This document shows positions 15,101 to 28,600 of a stretch of DNA of 64,000 nucleotides, piece by piece. The translations under genes were made by a program, and so were the position numbers. Origin of the DNA: Caenorhabditis elegans (lineage: Eukaryota > Nematoda > Chromadorea > Rhabditida > Rhabditidae); NCBI RefSeq assembly GCF_000002985.6, contig NC_003279.8:5208001-5272000 (forward strand), read 5' to 3'. Within the stretch, counting starts at the first letter, position 1. Each line of letters begins with the position of its first letter. The notes under the pieces are model-generated. The model was not told where the DNA came from, did not search any database, and saw nothing but the letters and a program-made list of their open reading frames with translations.

Positions 15101-16545
15101 TTTGGGGGAAAGGAGTACTGTACCTCATGCTTGTTAAAAGTGTAAATTGGAGTTTTGTATATACGCTCATAATAATACATCAGGACATAATATTATAATC
15201 AAATTAATAATTGAAAATAAACTAAAAATAATTAAACTAAAATAAACGCATTTTTAGATTTTTTACAATATTCAATCAACGTTTCGGCTAATTGCTAAAA
15301 TTTCTAAAAAAAATTGAACCTTTTATAAGTAAATAAATTATATAATAAGTTAAAAATGAAAATCGTAGATATAACTTTTACCTTTAGAGATGGTAGAAGT
15401 TGTAAATATTTCAGAAAAATACAAAATTTAAAATTTAAAGCTGGTACTCGGAAGGATCTATAGACCAAACTAGGGATTTGTATGAAATTTACAAATTTAT
15501 GAAACTAGGATGTGATTTTTGAGAACATCTTAAATTTCTCATAGTTGTTTTGTTTAAGAACTGAAATATATTTCAAAAAATACAAGAATTTCTATAGACT
15601 GTGGGGGTTACTGTATCGTCTCGACAGCCCAAAAATGGAAAATCGGGCGGCATCACTAATCACTCAAGTTCTCGTTCCATTTTTTTCTCAAATGTTCCGA
15701 AAACTCCAATCCGAGAAAAACTGTTTTCTCACAACCCCTCTCCACACTCCACCATTTTCTACAGTGTCTCGGTAATTTGTGAGCACTGTGTGAATTATGT
15801 GCAAAATTGTCTCGTTTCTTGCTTGTGATGATGATGCTCTCTGTGTATTGGATGAGTAGATAAGACGGTTGGTTGACCAGAAGCTAGACAGTGTTAGTGA
15901 TGAAGAGACGCAGTGATTGTTGGAAAATACAAATAGAATCGGAGACAAATCGTGCCGAATGATCAGTTCTAAGATCTTTAAAGGTTACTCTGGAGAACAC
16001 TTTCTCGTAGTTTGAGCTTAAATTGGGAAAAGTTGTAGATCAATACCACTGTATTTTTTTCAAGTTAACAAAATTTTTCAGTGACTGAGCCTGGCTTCTT
16101 CTAAATCAATATAAAATGTGCTATTAAATTTATAATTCAAAGCGAATTTGAAATTTTGATTTTTCAAACTGATCTCTCCACTATTTCAAAAACTTCAAGA
16201 TGTATTGTGCTTCCAAACAAATTATCAAAGTTTTTTTTCAAAGTTTTTAATTAATTTTTAATTTTTAGTCTCTTCAGTTTTCCGTTTTTAACTATCATAA
16301 TTTTGGAAGCCGATCAAAAAAAAGTTTTCGTGAAATTCCATGCACGCTCTAAATATCTCAAATTGTCAAAATTCACCAAAAAAATGGAAGTGAGCCAAAC
16401 CAAACGGTTACTGAAAATTGGAACAAATTGCACTAGCACCTCGATTGAATGAAATGTCTTTAATTGCAAAAATATTTTAAGTTGAATTAATCTGATGCCC
16501 TGTCATTGGGTTTAGCATATTTTCGATAATTGGTGAAGGTTACAA

Positions 16546-16702
16546 TTACCGTATTTTCTCTTAAAATTTTGCACACGACTTTTTAACTTTGACAGGTTTA
16601 TTTTTAAGATATCAATTTAAGATATCAAATCAACTACAAAAAGATTTTGAAAAAATCTATGTTAAACAATTGAGTGCAATACTAACAGAGAAAATACGGT
16701 AA
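16546..16702. mobile_element. Mariner-like MITE with TA-flanked inverted ends
   Basis: The left end reads TTACCGTATTTTCTCTT (16546-16562). The right end (16687-16702) is its reverse complement, AGAGAAAATACGGTAA. The outermost matching TA dinucleotides fit the TA target preference of Tc1/mariner elements. The ~157-bp interior has no coding capacity. Related single ends (GAGGAAATACGGT) occur near 20970 and 30106, as expected for a dispersed family. The assignment to mariner-type elements rests only on the TA flanks and the size. Confidence 0.55.
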
Positions 16703-18339
16703 TAAAATATACTATCTAACAGAAGAAGCGTTTTCTACTAACTTTTCACAGAGACTTCAAAGTTTCTAAAAAGTTTTGTAGTGATTTCTGGAGGCCCTTA
16801 ATTCTCTCAAAAACCCTAGAGCTATCTGATACCTTCTCTCAAAAATTCAAAAGTTCCCACCATGCCGTATTTGACCTCTTCCTTCTACTCGCACCTACCG
16901 GCACATATCTCTTATGAGAAATTTTTTCGTCGCAAAAGTGTTTGGAATGAAAAGGAGGGAAATTGAACATTTCGGTGAAAAATAACCTTGATCAGATGGA
17001 AAAAGGAGTGAGATATAACTCGGTGGCTTTTTCAAAAACAAAAGTTTTGTTTGAGGAAAAAAGTCAAAGGTGCAAGACCTTTTTGAAAACAAACAATATT
17101 TTAACAGTTTTGAAACAAACACTTTCTAATGATATTTTTCAGGGCATTCTATAGAAAATAACGTTCGAAAATAGACATTTCTAAATAGGAGTCTAATTTC
17201 AATGGAACGGTCATTAAAGGTTCAAAATAAGTGCACATTTTTAAAAGTTTACTTATTCTATCAGAATTTGAAACACTTTGCCAACAGTTCACTTTTAGAT
17301 CAAAAAGTTCACAGACACTCGCATTAAAAAGCACAACGGGAAATACAGTACACCGACAAAATATTTGAACAAGAGGCTTCAGTCAGATCAAAAAGTTGCG
17401 AAATGAGTGAAGTTTGTACAAGATGAGCAGAACATTTTTACACCGACAAGTACAAAACAATTATAAAAAGTTGAAACCATTGGATGAAAACATAAATTGA
17501 AACTTAAGAAACAATTTGTTGGCAAAAAAGTCGAATTTAAAAAAAAAACAGAGAACAAACAAAAAATATTCCTCCTCTACTTTCAAGCATAGAAACCGTA
17601 TTTCTCTTACAGGACTCTCATTGATTGTTTTTGCGTATTTCTTGGTCAATTTAGGATACATTAGTGGATGATTAACCACAAAACCAACTTTTTAATAAAA
17701 TCAAAGACTCCTGAGATGTGAGCCTGGAGTGGGACTCGAATGATTGAGGAACAACTTTTACATTTAATCCTACACTATTTTCAGTGTAAGAAAGAATTTG
17801 TCAGCTAAAAACTCATATTTCCAACTTTGTACTAAAATCTGTACACTACAATTAGAGATGCTGTCGGTGATTCGCCGAATTTTCTTAACCAACTCAACAC
17901 TCAACACCTCAAGAAATACCAAGTTAAGTTGCTAAATTTGGTAAATCCCCTCGGCTGAACAAAAACATGATATTTATCAAATTTCAGTAAATTAAAACTA
18001 TTCAGTAATATTTAAGGTTTGTGAAATTGTGCTAAATTGTTTATCTACAATGCTTACATACTTGTGACATACATATATTTTTTAAGGCATTTTCAATAAT
18101 TTGATGGGAATAGTTAAAACAAATGACAATCATCTAATCGGTTAAATTAGGATGAATCAGATATGGGGAGAAAGTAATACAGTAATCCAGACAACTAGAT
18201 TGTTAGGAGGGAGGGTCAATGTTATAACAAGATTCAAGAAAAACTGAAAAATGAAAATCCAGGGATATCAAGTGATAACTATAATTATCACACTTTCACT
18301 AATTATTCCACCTGGCGAGAATGACCGTTTGACGACCAA

Positions 18340-18620
18340 CAAAAAAAAGAGGCAACATCGAAGAGAAACTGAGAGAAAAAAAGAGGCGGAAAGTGTGAGG
18401 GGATAGCTCCCGCGCAATGTGGTAAGAATAGTGTTACGGTAGACGAGACACAGAGCTTTTTCGCTTGTAAGAAGCCGCGGCGGGGAGAGGATGAGAAGCA
18501 TGTCGACGACCTCCCACCCGCCAACAGTTTCCACGGGAGGAACGCGGTCACGAACCTGCTCGCGGAGCTCACTCTTCTCTCGGAAACAGAAACAGTCTCT
18601 CTCTATCACTCTCTATCCTT
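18340..18620 (-). promoter_or_regulatory. GC-richer block, candidate distal promoter or 5' UTR exon
   Basis: This block is clearly less AT-rich than its neighbours and contains CCCACCCGCC-like boxes and several CG dinucleotides. On the minus strand it has acceptor-like (TCTCTCAG near 18377) and donor-like (CCAG then GTGGAA near 18310) sites. It lies about 18 kb upstream of the leftward gene at position 1. Two overlapping minus-strand frames are open here, which is typical of GC-richer sequence and not evidence of coding. A promoter or non-coding 5' exon is inferred, not shown. Confidence 0.25.
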
Positions 18621-21600
18621 TAGAAAATAAAAAAAGAATGAAGGATGAGCAGCTGGAGATGGATTATCACATAGTTAACAGAACCCTAATCAGAAAAAAA
18701 CATAGGGTTACAGCTAAATATGGGAGCAAATGATCATTCTTCTGTTGCAAAGAACCAACAAGGACAAAGAATATGGGTTAGACTAAAGAATATTCTTTTT
18801 TTTTCAAATAGAAAATAGTTTGCTTGAGCAACTGAATTTCATAATAATTTGAAAACTTTGGAAATTTTTAGCTTTTTAGGGACACCTTCAAAAAATTTCC
18901 AGTACTTGACACTCCATTTCCTTGTTTTTAAGTTAAGATTATGTGGCATTCGGCAATTTTTCGGTTTTAGAAAAGTTGCCAAAGATTCAGCTGTTGCTGT
19001 ACTTGCCAAGATTTTCAAATGAATTTTTAAACAAAGTTTTTACTTATTTGAATCTTTTGTTATTACTTGTTTGTGAACTTTTTGTACTTAACTGTGAAAT
19101 TTTTTAATTTTTTGTGAACTTTCTGTAGATTTTTCGTGATTTTTTGGTAGATTTGGATACGTTTTTCATAAATCGTCAGAGAGCCAGTCAGAGAGGAAAT
19201 TGTTTTTTTTTCAGAAAAAAATCATCAGAAATATGATATCAACACAAACATAAATCTGGCCTTGTCTATTTCAGGAGGTCCAACTTGCATTATTTCAAAT
19301 TTGAAAAAATTATTTTGGCTAAAATCGTAATATATTAAGAATAATTTTAGGGTCAAAAAATAAGGCGTCAAATTTCTCAGAGATTATGACGCTACTACCT
19401 TCATTACAACTCGATTATCTTGTAATTATTGATTGCGTAAGAAAGTGAATTTCTTATGTCTTGATTTTTATTTACCACTGTATCCAAGTAAAATTTAAAC
19501 TCTAATGCTCCAAGAATAAACAAGTTTGCTCGTATATAAATGACAAAAAGAAGTAGCACAGTGTGACCATCAACATTTTCAGTGAGGCATTGTGACAGAC
19601 AGGTGGAATATGATGAGAGGTAGATTTAGTAAGGAGATAGTAGCGAGTTGAAGATTACGATGACGTGGAATATTGTAGATCAATAATATAGATAAATTAT
19701 AGACCGGATAGAGTATATTCACCAGAAAAGGGGACTTGGAAAATGTAATGACATTTTTTAGATTTTAGATTGTAGCAGGCTATAGAAAATTCCTACAATC
19801 AAATGTGAACTCGCTAATTGGGTCATTATTTCAGAAATCTCTTAATAGAAAATATTCGTTTGAAAGAAAAATAGCGGCCGATGAGCTTCTTGAACTGAAA
19901 AAATTAAGCTATTGAAAAAAGCCTGGGAAAAATGTTTCGAGTCATTTTTTAACCAATTAAAATAATTTTTATTAGCTTTTAGATAAATCATTTGAAAATA
20001 TTAAAAAATTTTTGAAGGTTCAAGAAAATTTTTTATACGCTTTCAAAACGTCATGGCTGAGCCTGCACCAAAGCAGCTAAGTTTTTGAAACAATCACCAG
20101 TGGTACTTTTATCAAGAAATCATCATGAAATGTCAAAGTCCGGGACCCGGTTCTCAAATTCCCTTGTTATCGAAGTTTTTTTCTGAATTTTTTCAGATAA
20201 TTTTCTGATAGGTTTGATTTCTATTTATCCTATTTTTCAATTACAATTTTAGATAACAGTTACAAATTTCGGCTGGAAACACTCTTAGTTGCAGCTTTGA
20301 TGTTAATTTTCAAAGAGCCATCTACAAACTACATCAGACATCAATTCCAATGTCAATTTCTCTCCCACTTTCAATTTTTTACGTTACCGTGTGTAGCTGT
20401 TTTTAGATGAAGCCTTAATCAGCTCTTCTCCTCTCTCTCACTCTCCATGTTTTTCCTCTATCAAACTACATCTCACTGATAATATTTGCGCTGGGAACCC
20501 TATTTGAACACGTCGGCGGACAGGCGATGGTCAGACGGAGCAGAAGAAGATTACGCCGCTTTTTTTTGAGGAAAAAAGAAGGTAAAGGAAGGAATTTACA
20601 ATGGGGAGAACAAGGTGGAATGAGGGAAGAATTTTTAGAGAATAGAGAAAGGTCAAAGGGCATTCAAATGCAGGTTAGTGAATTTGCAATAACATTATAC
20701 CTTCTCATATAAGTTTTACTTTGTGGTTTTACGAATATAAGTATTTCCAATGTTTTTTTAAATTAAAAATTTATGAAAAGATACGAAATGTCGTGTTTTT
20801 TGTATTCATGGATTAATTGATTGAAAATAACTTTCGTGAAGACCTGATTTATTTTATAGAACTGCCGTTCACACTGACTTCGTTGACAAAAGTTTAAAAA
20901 AAAGTTTTCCAGCGCACCCTCATTTGTCTTCTGCGGCAAGATCAGGCAATAATTGTTTAGTTAAACTAGAGGAAATACGGTTAATTCTATGTGTAGTCAG
21001 TGAAATTTTTACAGTACAGTAGGACGCAAAGTAACATGGTAATTCTGGTATGGTATAGATACCATAAAACAATAATTGAAAGGTACAACCCGTAATGGTA
21101 ATTTAAGTAAATTAAGTTTCAATTGACTAGGTCAATGAAATAAATCACATGAATCAATCAATGCAGATCTATAATTAACAACATTTTTTTCCAAAAAAGG
21201 TTGGCTGGCTATTTTCATTTCAACGGTCAGTATAACACACACCACAGAAATAGACGGTTCCATGCAATGTGTAATTACAATTTGAAATTCCGAAAATTTT
21301 GGAAAAAATTCGGAAGAAGCCCCCCCTCTGTGATGTGTGCAACTGTTTGCTCAAGTGACCAGAGGCGAGGAGCTAGACGTTTATTTGGTTACTATTAACT
21401 AATAACTACAGTATCCACTGACTCTTGGACACAAAGGAACTGAAGGAGGAGAAGCGCCTCGATTTGGAGGCTGTGTAAATAGGATTGATGACATTGATTC
21501 AATTTGGACGATTGCCATGGATTTTTGGAGCGCGTGATGATGCGGATGGCTATTACGTAATAATTAATGACGGAAATTTCGACAATTTTACAATATAAAC

Positions 21601-22565
21601 AATATAAACAAAATCTGGGGGACTTCTTTGAATAACATTGCTCATGCTTTTCTTCAAATCACGCTCAAAGGTTCTTTATGACTCTGGAAAACTATAAACG
21701 ACCTTGGCACGACCAAAAAATTTTTGAGATTTTTGAAGATTGCAAAAAAATTGTGAAAAGATTCGATAGAGAAACATCAGTGAAAGAAATGTTAAATGTT
21801 ACATAAAACATTTTTCACATGGTAGCCAAATCGAGATGCCAGCCCAATCTTCAACAAGATCAAATAACTTTTTTTGTAGATTTATTCAATCTACAGTACC
21901 CCTTCCGCCAAACTCAATTTTTGTGATTTTCCTCGTTCATTAATTCAAAATATCCTAAATTCATTACATAAAACTCGATTTCCCTCATTCCTACCGTAGG
22001 CATCATCTAATATAAAGTTGATATTCTGACGACGTCTTTGTTCGGCGGTTATTTGGTTTTTCACTCTAAATCTAGAAGGTTTGATTTTGAGGAAGAAGAG
22101 TTAATTTAAAATGGAATAAATTAAAAAGAAAGCAATAACTTGATTATGAACAATTTTTAATTAATGCCACCAATTTTTGAGATTTTTCTTCTTTTTTTCG
22201 ACAAATACCTGTTGACAGATGCGATGAACCGCTAAGGAGATAACTATAAAATATGATTTTATGAGTTACCATGAACCTCTTACACGCCGCCCGTGATGAA
22301 TGGCAGATGGTTCGATTTATGAAAAGGCGATTATTAATTTGAATAGGGAAAGAAGATCAAGTGAAATAATTTTTAAGGGGTTAGCAATTGTTGTAATTTT
22401 GGCGCAGGAATAAGTAAAAGGGAATAACTTACGAGATTGAATTTAAATTATTGAAACACATTTTTTTTACTAAATCTAGCATTACTACAGTACCCCATCA
22501 GTACTACCGTTTCACAGGTTTTTACTACGTGACTGCAAAAACAAAAGTAGGTGCCTTTAACATAA

Positions 22566-22571
22566 TTTATT
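22566..22571 (-). terminator. Poly(A) signal of the large leftward gene
   Basis: AATAAA on the minus strand, about 57 bases downstream of the TAA stop at 22630-22628. Its position and exact match fit the 3' end of the large gene. Confidence 0.55.
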
Positions 22572-22627
22572 ATTACCGAAGAGATATCAAAACATGTTGC
22601 TACCCAAATTAAAGAAAAAACGGAAAA

Positions 22628-25600
22628 TTAATAAACCATATTTACAGACGCAATTATGTCACGGATTTCAGATGATTTGTAGATTTTGTCAATATCTGTT
22701 AGGTCACTGATGAAGATTTTTGATGGGGCCAATCGACGAATTTTTGCGAATTTTGAAGCAGGTGGGCGACGATTTCGAGATGATTGGTCAAACAGTTTTT
22801 CGAGCTGAAATTAGAAAATAAAATAGTCAATTGAGGAAAATCAGAATTGTTTTCAATCTCTGATTTCTATAATCATATTTTTACAGTTTTAAAAACTGTT
22901 TCTAGAAGCCGACTGGAACCTGCCTGACTTTCTAGTATTATGGCTGTGATTAATCTGATTTTGGTCTCGAGCTGGATGTTTGTTCTTATTTCTTTTTTTC
23001 TAACTGGCACGTCTAAAATCAGCCTTCAGTAATTTTTGAAACGAAATCATTTGACCTCATGCACACACCTGTTCAAAAGTAGCATTTTTCTCATATCCCA
23101 GAAGTAGATCAGCATCTCGATCATCTCGTACAAATCGTCTTCTTCTCGGATTCCTCTTTCGTCTTTTTGTCTTAATAATTAATATTTGTGTTGGTAAGTT
23201 AATAATTAAGACAAACCTGTGGTTTCACTAGCGACTCATTAACAATCTCTTGAGTCTTTCTTCGTGCATTATAACGACGGGATGCTTTTGGTGAATCGGT
23301 TACAGATGGGGTTGCACTTGATGGAAGAGCAGTTGATGCAGGTGTTGTAACTGATGAGACCGTCTAAAATATTCAAGTTGTTATCAGGATCTAAATTCCA
23401 TGGTAGTTTCCTTACCGTTCCAGCAGAAGCAGCAGCCTGATTTCTGATTCTAGTTGCAGCTGCTCCTTCACTTTTTGGAACAACTGAAATTCCTCCGGGA
23501 GCTGCCGGTGTCGACATCACTGATGGATCCTTTGGGACGGTAATTGGTGACGCCAAAGATTTTCTTCTTGCTGTCGGTGTGGATGGTTTTGAAGACTTGC
23601 CGGATGAAGCCGCTTCGGATGTAACTTTCGGTTTTGCTGCTTCTTTTGGACCACAGGAAAAAGAGGGAATTACTGCATCTGAAACAAATCAAGATTTTTT
23701 TGTGCAATAATCTACAATTTCCAATTTAACTATAGCCACTTTCAAATAAACTATACAACCCTTGAAAAAAACTATTTTTCAAGAAAATGCAATGGGTTCT
23801 AAATTTCGGAAGTCGATGAAACAAATGTTTTGTAAGAATATCGGTTTTCACTTACAAGGAAAAGTTACCAACTTTCTTGTGATAGTGAAACGAGATATTT
23901 TATACTCGAAGTTTCAGATCACAAATATTTTTGGGGTAAGGGTCAAATATGTAATCATTTAGAAAATACGATGAACATTTTTTTACTATGAAAAAATCTA
24001 AAACATTCCCGATCGAATTTTTTCAAAAAATCCTAAACATTTGCCTACCGCGAAACATCTTCAAAATAATCAAAAGTCTGAAAAAATGGTTCTAGAGCAG
24101 TATCTGCTATTCCTTTCAAAATTGCTAAAAAGGCTATAAATGACGGCGAAGCTGCAGTTCGGGCAAAAATATTAGGTTATTTGAAAACTAACTTGGATCA
24201 GGTGGAGGTGGTTTCCATCGTCTAATTGTTCTCTTCGGTGCCTCCTTTTCCTGATTCAAAACTGTCTCTCCAGATGGTTTCTCAATCAGAATTCGTTTCT
24301 TTTTCAAATGTTTCTCTGCTTCAATTTTTGCATATTCTCTGGCTGCTTCTGCGTCACGTCCAGCTTTCCAACGAGCTTTTTCTTCTTCGGCTTTTCTGGA
24401 AGAATTAATGTAAAGAGACATCAGAAAAGTACAGTAACACACCCAAAAGTTCCAGTCGCTTTTTCAGCAGTGGCTCTTCGTTTTTCTTCCATTTCTCTTG
24501 ATTTGGCTTCTTCTGTTGCTGAGAGAATTCCCTTTGAAAGATCTTTGATAGCACTTTGCAATTGATTTGAACCACTTTTCATTTGCTTTCGAATTTCATC
24601 CATCTAAAATTGAATACAAAAACTTTAATTTTAATTTATTTTTCTACAAAAAAGAGTCTAAAGCCTGAAAAGTAGTTTTTATTCTTTCCTGAGGAGCCCA
24701 AAAAAAACTATGTAAAACGTGTTTCTAGGTCTGCTAGTTGCAATTATTTTACTAAGTACTGTACAAATGCAAAAAAAAGAAGGCAGGCAAACCTCAGGTG
24801 TGCCTACCTATCATTGATTGTACCTGTTTATCGAAATCATCGTTAATAACCGGTTTGATAACTTCATATACTCGTTTTGGTTTATCCGCATTTTTCGCTT
24901 CCAAACGTGATGACTTTTTGTATCTGCAAAAAAATGTCTGAATTAGAATTTTACGGCAACACTTTTTCACTGAACAAAATCCAAAAAAAATTGTATTATC
25001 AATTTATCGATCGATAAATTTCATTGTTCGAAGTAGTCTACTTGTATTTTGCCGATCATTATGACTGTTCATAAGTAAGTTTTTCAAAAGTTTACGAATA
25101 ATGGAACTTTCCATTACAGAAAAACTGAAAAAAAGACGAAGACGGAATCGCCGGTCAAGCCGAAAAAAGTTGCCTCAAAGCACGTGAAGAATAAGAAGGA
25201 TAAGAAAGATAAAAAGGACCGAAAGGTAAAGAAGGTAGAGCAAAAGGATAAAAAGGATAAGAAAGAGAAGAATGTGAAGAAGGGATCTAAAAGTGATCCA
25301 AATGCAGTGGCGAAGATCAAGAAGAATAAAAAGGACAAAAAGTCCAAGGATAAGAAGCCGAAGGATAAAAAGTCAAAAGAAAAGAAACCGAAAGCTGCTA
25401 AATCAAAGGAGGTCAAGTCGAAGGATGTTAAACCGAAGGATGTCAAATCAAAGGATGAAAAGAAAAAGAAGAAGAACAGCAAGGTATGTTGAACGGTGCG
25501 ACATTTGTAGAAGCAAGCAAAGCCTGCCTGCCTGCCAAGAAAGAATTAGTGTTTCATATTTCAAAACATATTTCACTACAAAACACTTTTCAGGGCAAGA

Positions 25601-28600
25601 AACCATCGACAGATCCACTTTTTTCCGGACCCTTAACACAAGCTCCAAAGAGATCAAAGGGAGAAACGCAGGAACTCAATCAATTGCTCGAAAATAACGC
25701 TCAAAATAAGCCGAAGAAAGTGAAGGAACCATCTGGAATCGATGCAATTGATTTGAAATCTGATAGTCTAGTTGTTGAGAAGACTCAATTGTCTGGTGAT
25801 AGTGCACTTCGAGTGACTGCAAAGGAAAAGAAGAAGACCAAGAAGACTGAGATTGTAGTGAAAGAAGTTAAAGAGGAGAAAAAGAAGGACACTGGTTCGG
25901 TATCTGAAGATGAAAATGATATAAAGGCATTTCAAGCGGAGAAATCGAAAGAAATCGAAACGAAGAAAAATGAAGAAATGGAGAAGAAACAGGAGGAGCC
26001 CAAAGTCAAACCGTAAGTTTTCTTGCTTTCAAGGCTAAATACCTACTTAAACTTTCACCAACTTAATTGAGTTCTATTTTAAGAGTTCCCCCTGGCACAA
26101 CACCTGACACCACAACAACAACTCCAGAGAAGAAAGTGAGCAATCTGTACAAGATTCTTTCAGAAGTTTCAGATGTACAGACTATTCTAATCAGAATTTC
26201 TAAAATATTTTTGAATTTTCAGTCAAAGAGCATCACAGACTCGAACATCAAACCAGAGTTGGATGAAATTCCTGAAGCAAGAACTCCCGAAGCAGAAGGT
26301 CCTCCGATGATGGTGAAGGAAAGATCTGAGAAGCGTTTGAAAATAGAATCAACACAAGACACTGATGATTCCGATCCAAAGAAGGTGAAGTCGGGTCCGA
26401 AGAAGATCAGACCAGAGAGTTTCAAATTGAAAAAGACGCAGTCGTTCTCACCGGTAAGTGGTTTTCAACACAAAATAGTTTTTTGAATATTATTTTTAGG
26501 TTAACATAGTCTCTACAGTTCCTGATCAAGTCAAGAAGCCAGGCAAAAATTCTCCGAAGGATGAACATGTTATGAAAACTCCACCAATTGAGAACCCAGG
26601 TTTGATTTCAAATTAAACATGCATCTAAAGTTGAATTTAAGTTGCCGCCAAGAAGAACCCATTTGATCCACTACGTTCAGAACTGGAGACCCCGATTCAA
26701 GAACCTGCATTTGTAGTCAATCGTGGTGATACAAAGATCAAGAATATGGAGATCAAGTTGGTCAACTTGGATTTGGTTGGCAGAACCGGGATGTACATGG
26801 AAAGATGTGGAATGAATGCTGAGAGAAAGGTAGTTGAATCGATTTTTAGTTCGGTTTTGAAATTTTATGGAACTGTGTTCAGGAGGCATTTGACTGGCTT
26901 GCTTACAATCGTCACGACTTGAACAATAAACAGAAAGAGTTTTCACAGAACTTGTCCGTGGCTCTAAGTGATATTGGAATTACCAAGTGAGTGTTTCGAG
27001 AGATTTTCCATTTTTAAATTGTTATCTTCTTTCAGAGAACTCCTCATGCGCACAATAATCTACCTCAAATCGCATAATCAAATCACGCCATCTGAAATGG
27101 ATATGGTTTTGAAGGACGTGAAAGGATGTAAAGGAGATACTGTCAGTTTCTCGCAACTTTCCGTCTTCCTTCAGTCACATTGTGCAGTTTATAAGAAGCA
27201 TACGAATAGCAAGGATCATTGATTAACTTGTCCGGTGAATGAAATATAGGAATGAGAATAAAGTCTGATTATTGGATTTTGCTGTTGTTTTCTGATTTTT
27301 GTACTTATGTGGTTTTTTTCCAACTTACAATACTTTCTCTTCTTTTTTCTCTTTTGCTTCTTCCGTTTCGTCTAGTTTCCCAGCCATCGCGTATACGGTA
27401 CCAAATCGCCGAGCTTTTTGAGCTGCTACTTTCTGAAAATGTTCAAATGGTTCATATTTTTCATGTGTTGGAGTTATACCTCATCAGTTGCCACTTTTTT
27501 CTTTGCATCTTCGTCTTTCATATTTAATGCAGACTTACGGAGAGCTGATTTGTCTTCCTGTAAAATTTACTTTGGAGTTTCGTTATTTTTCGGGTTGCAA
27601 ATTTGTCAAAGTAAAGAAATCAGAAATTTTGCTTCACACCAATAACAGACATGTAATCACGAAAGAGGTAAGATGCAGGCAAAAGTGTTCCTATTTCAGA
27701 CCTACCTATGTCCGATCTTAAAGTTCTAGGCACTTACCTTTCCAGCAGCCAAAGATTTTGCTTCAATATCTTTCTTCAACTTTTCCTCTTCCTCTTTATT
27801 TTTTTTCATTTCCAATTCCTTCTCTTTTCTCTTCTTTTCCTCCTCTTCTTCCTGTTTTTTCTTTCTTTTTTCCTCTTCCGTTGGTGCTAACTTTGTATCA
27901 ATCTTTGTGCCAACTTGTACTTTTTCCAATTTTGTAGGCTGAATCACAGCTTTTCTTGCAAAGTCGGTGGCTGGTTTTCTATCAGTTGCAAATCGGGATG
28001 CAGACTCTTCTCGGATGTTTTCAGTTGTTTGACGAACAAATGTGGGAACCACTTGAATGTCTTTTTGTCCCTGAAAGTTAAAAAATATATATTACAGGCA
28101 CCAAAGTTTCACGATTTGGTTGTACCTATGTTAGAAATTCGTTTAAATACGAATTATCCATAAACTCTAATGTCAATTTTTATTTCAGCAATTTGCAAAT
28201 TACGTTTAGATTTTTATGAACCTGACAGAAAATTGTTCCTATGAGTTTTAAAAAAATATGTTGAAATTTTAGTTTATCTGGATGACCTGGTCTAGGTTGA
28301 TGTGGACTGCCCTCCACGACTGTGAACAATTAAAAAACAATAATTTTGACATTATTTCTATAGTTCAGGAAAGTTAAAAGTAAATCAAAAAACTGACCGT
28401 ATAATCTTCAACTTCAACTTCATCCAACGCAAAAAGTGTTTCCTCGGGAATCTCGCCATAACAAGCTTCTTCAATCAGCTCTTCCACCAAACTCTCAGTC
28501 ATAAGTTGGATTGGTGGAGTCACAAATAATTCGTGACTTTCTGAAGGTTCTAAAACTTCCATAACACTTTCTTCTTCTACATCCGAAGATTCCACACTTT

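Larger units (their letters stand above)
129..22627. other. ~22.5 kb non-coding region (upstream region or 5' introns of the leftward gene at position 1)
   Basis: No open frame here can be joined to neighbours through good splice sites, and none has the codon texture of the genes elsewhere in the window. Contents are AT-rich sequence with short A/T runs, a (CT)n tract near 764-780, TTAC tetranucleotide repeats near 3986-4002, alternating CG tracts at about 9317-9330 and 14283-14294, small hairpins (6336-6357) and a mariner-like MITE (16546-16702). Several blocks are visibly less AT-rich than their surroundings: roughly 2000-2330, 6800-6970, 18340-18600 and 20500-20560. These are the best places to look for promoters, enhancers or 5' UTR exons. 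Small non-coding RNAs cannot be excluded by eye. Confidence 0.6.

Noticed and set aside
18268..18609. Two overlapping minus-strand frames (113 and 89 codons)
   Set aside because: Two frames open over the same GC-richer DNA indicates low stop density rather than coding; no family motif. Kept only as a possible regulatory block or 5' exon.
25114..25482. Minus-strand open frame of 122 codons, Phe/Leu/Ser-rich
   Set aside because: It is the antisense of the Lys-rich repeat region of the nested gene (AAG/AAA read backwards as CTT/TTT) and has no splice or start context.
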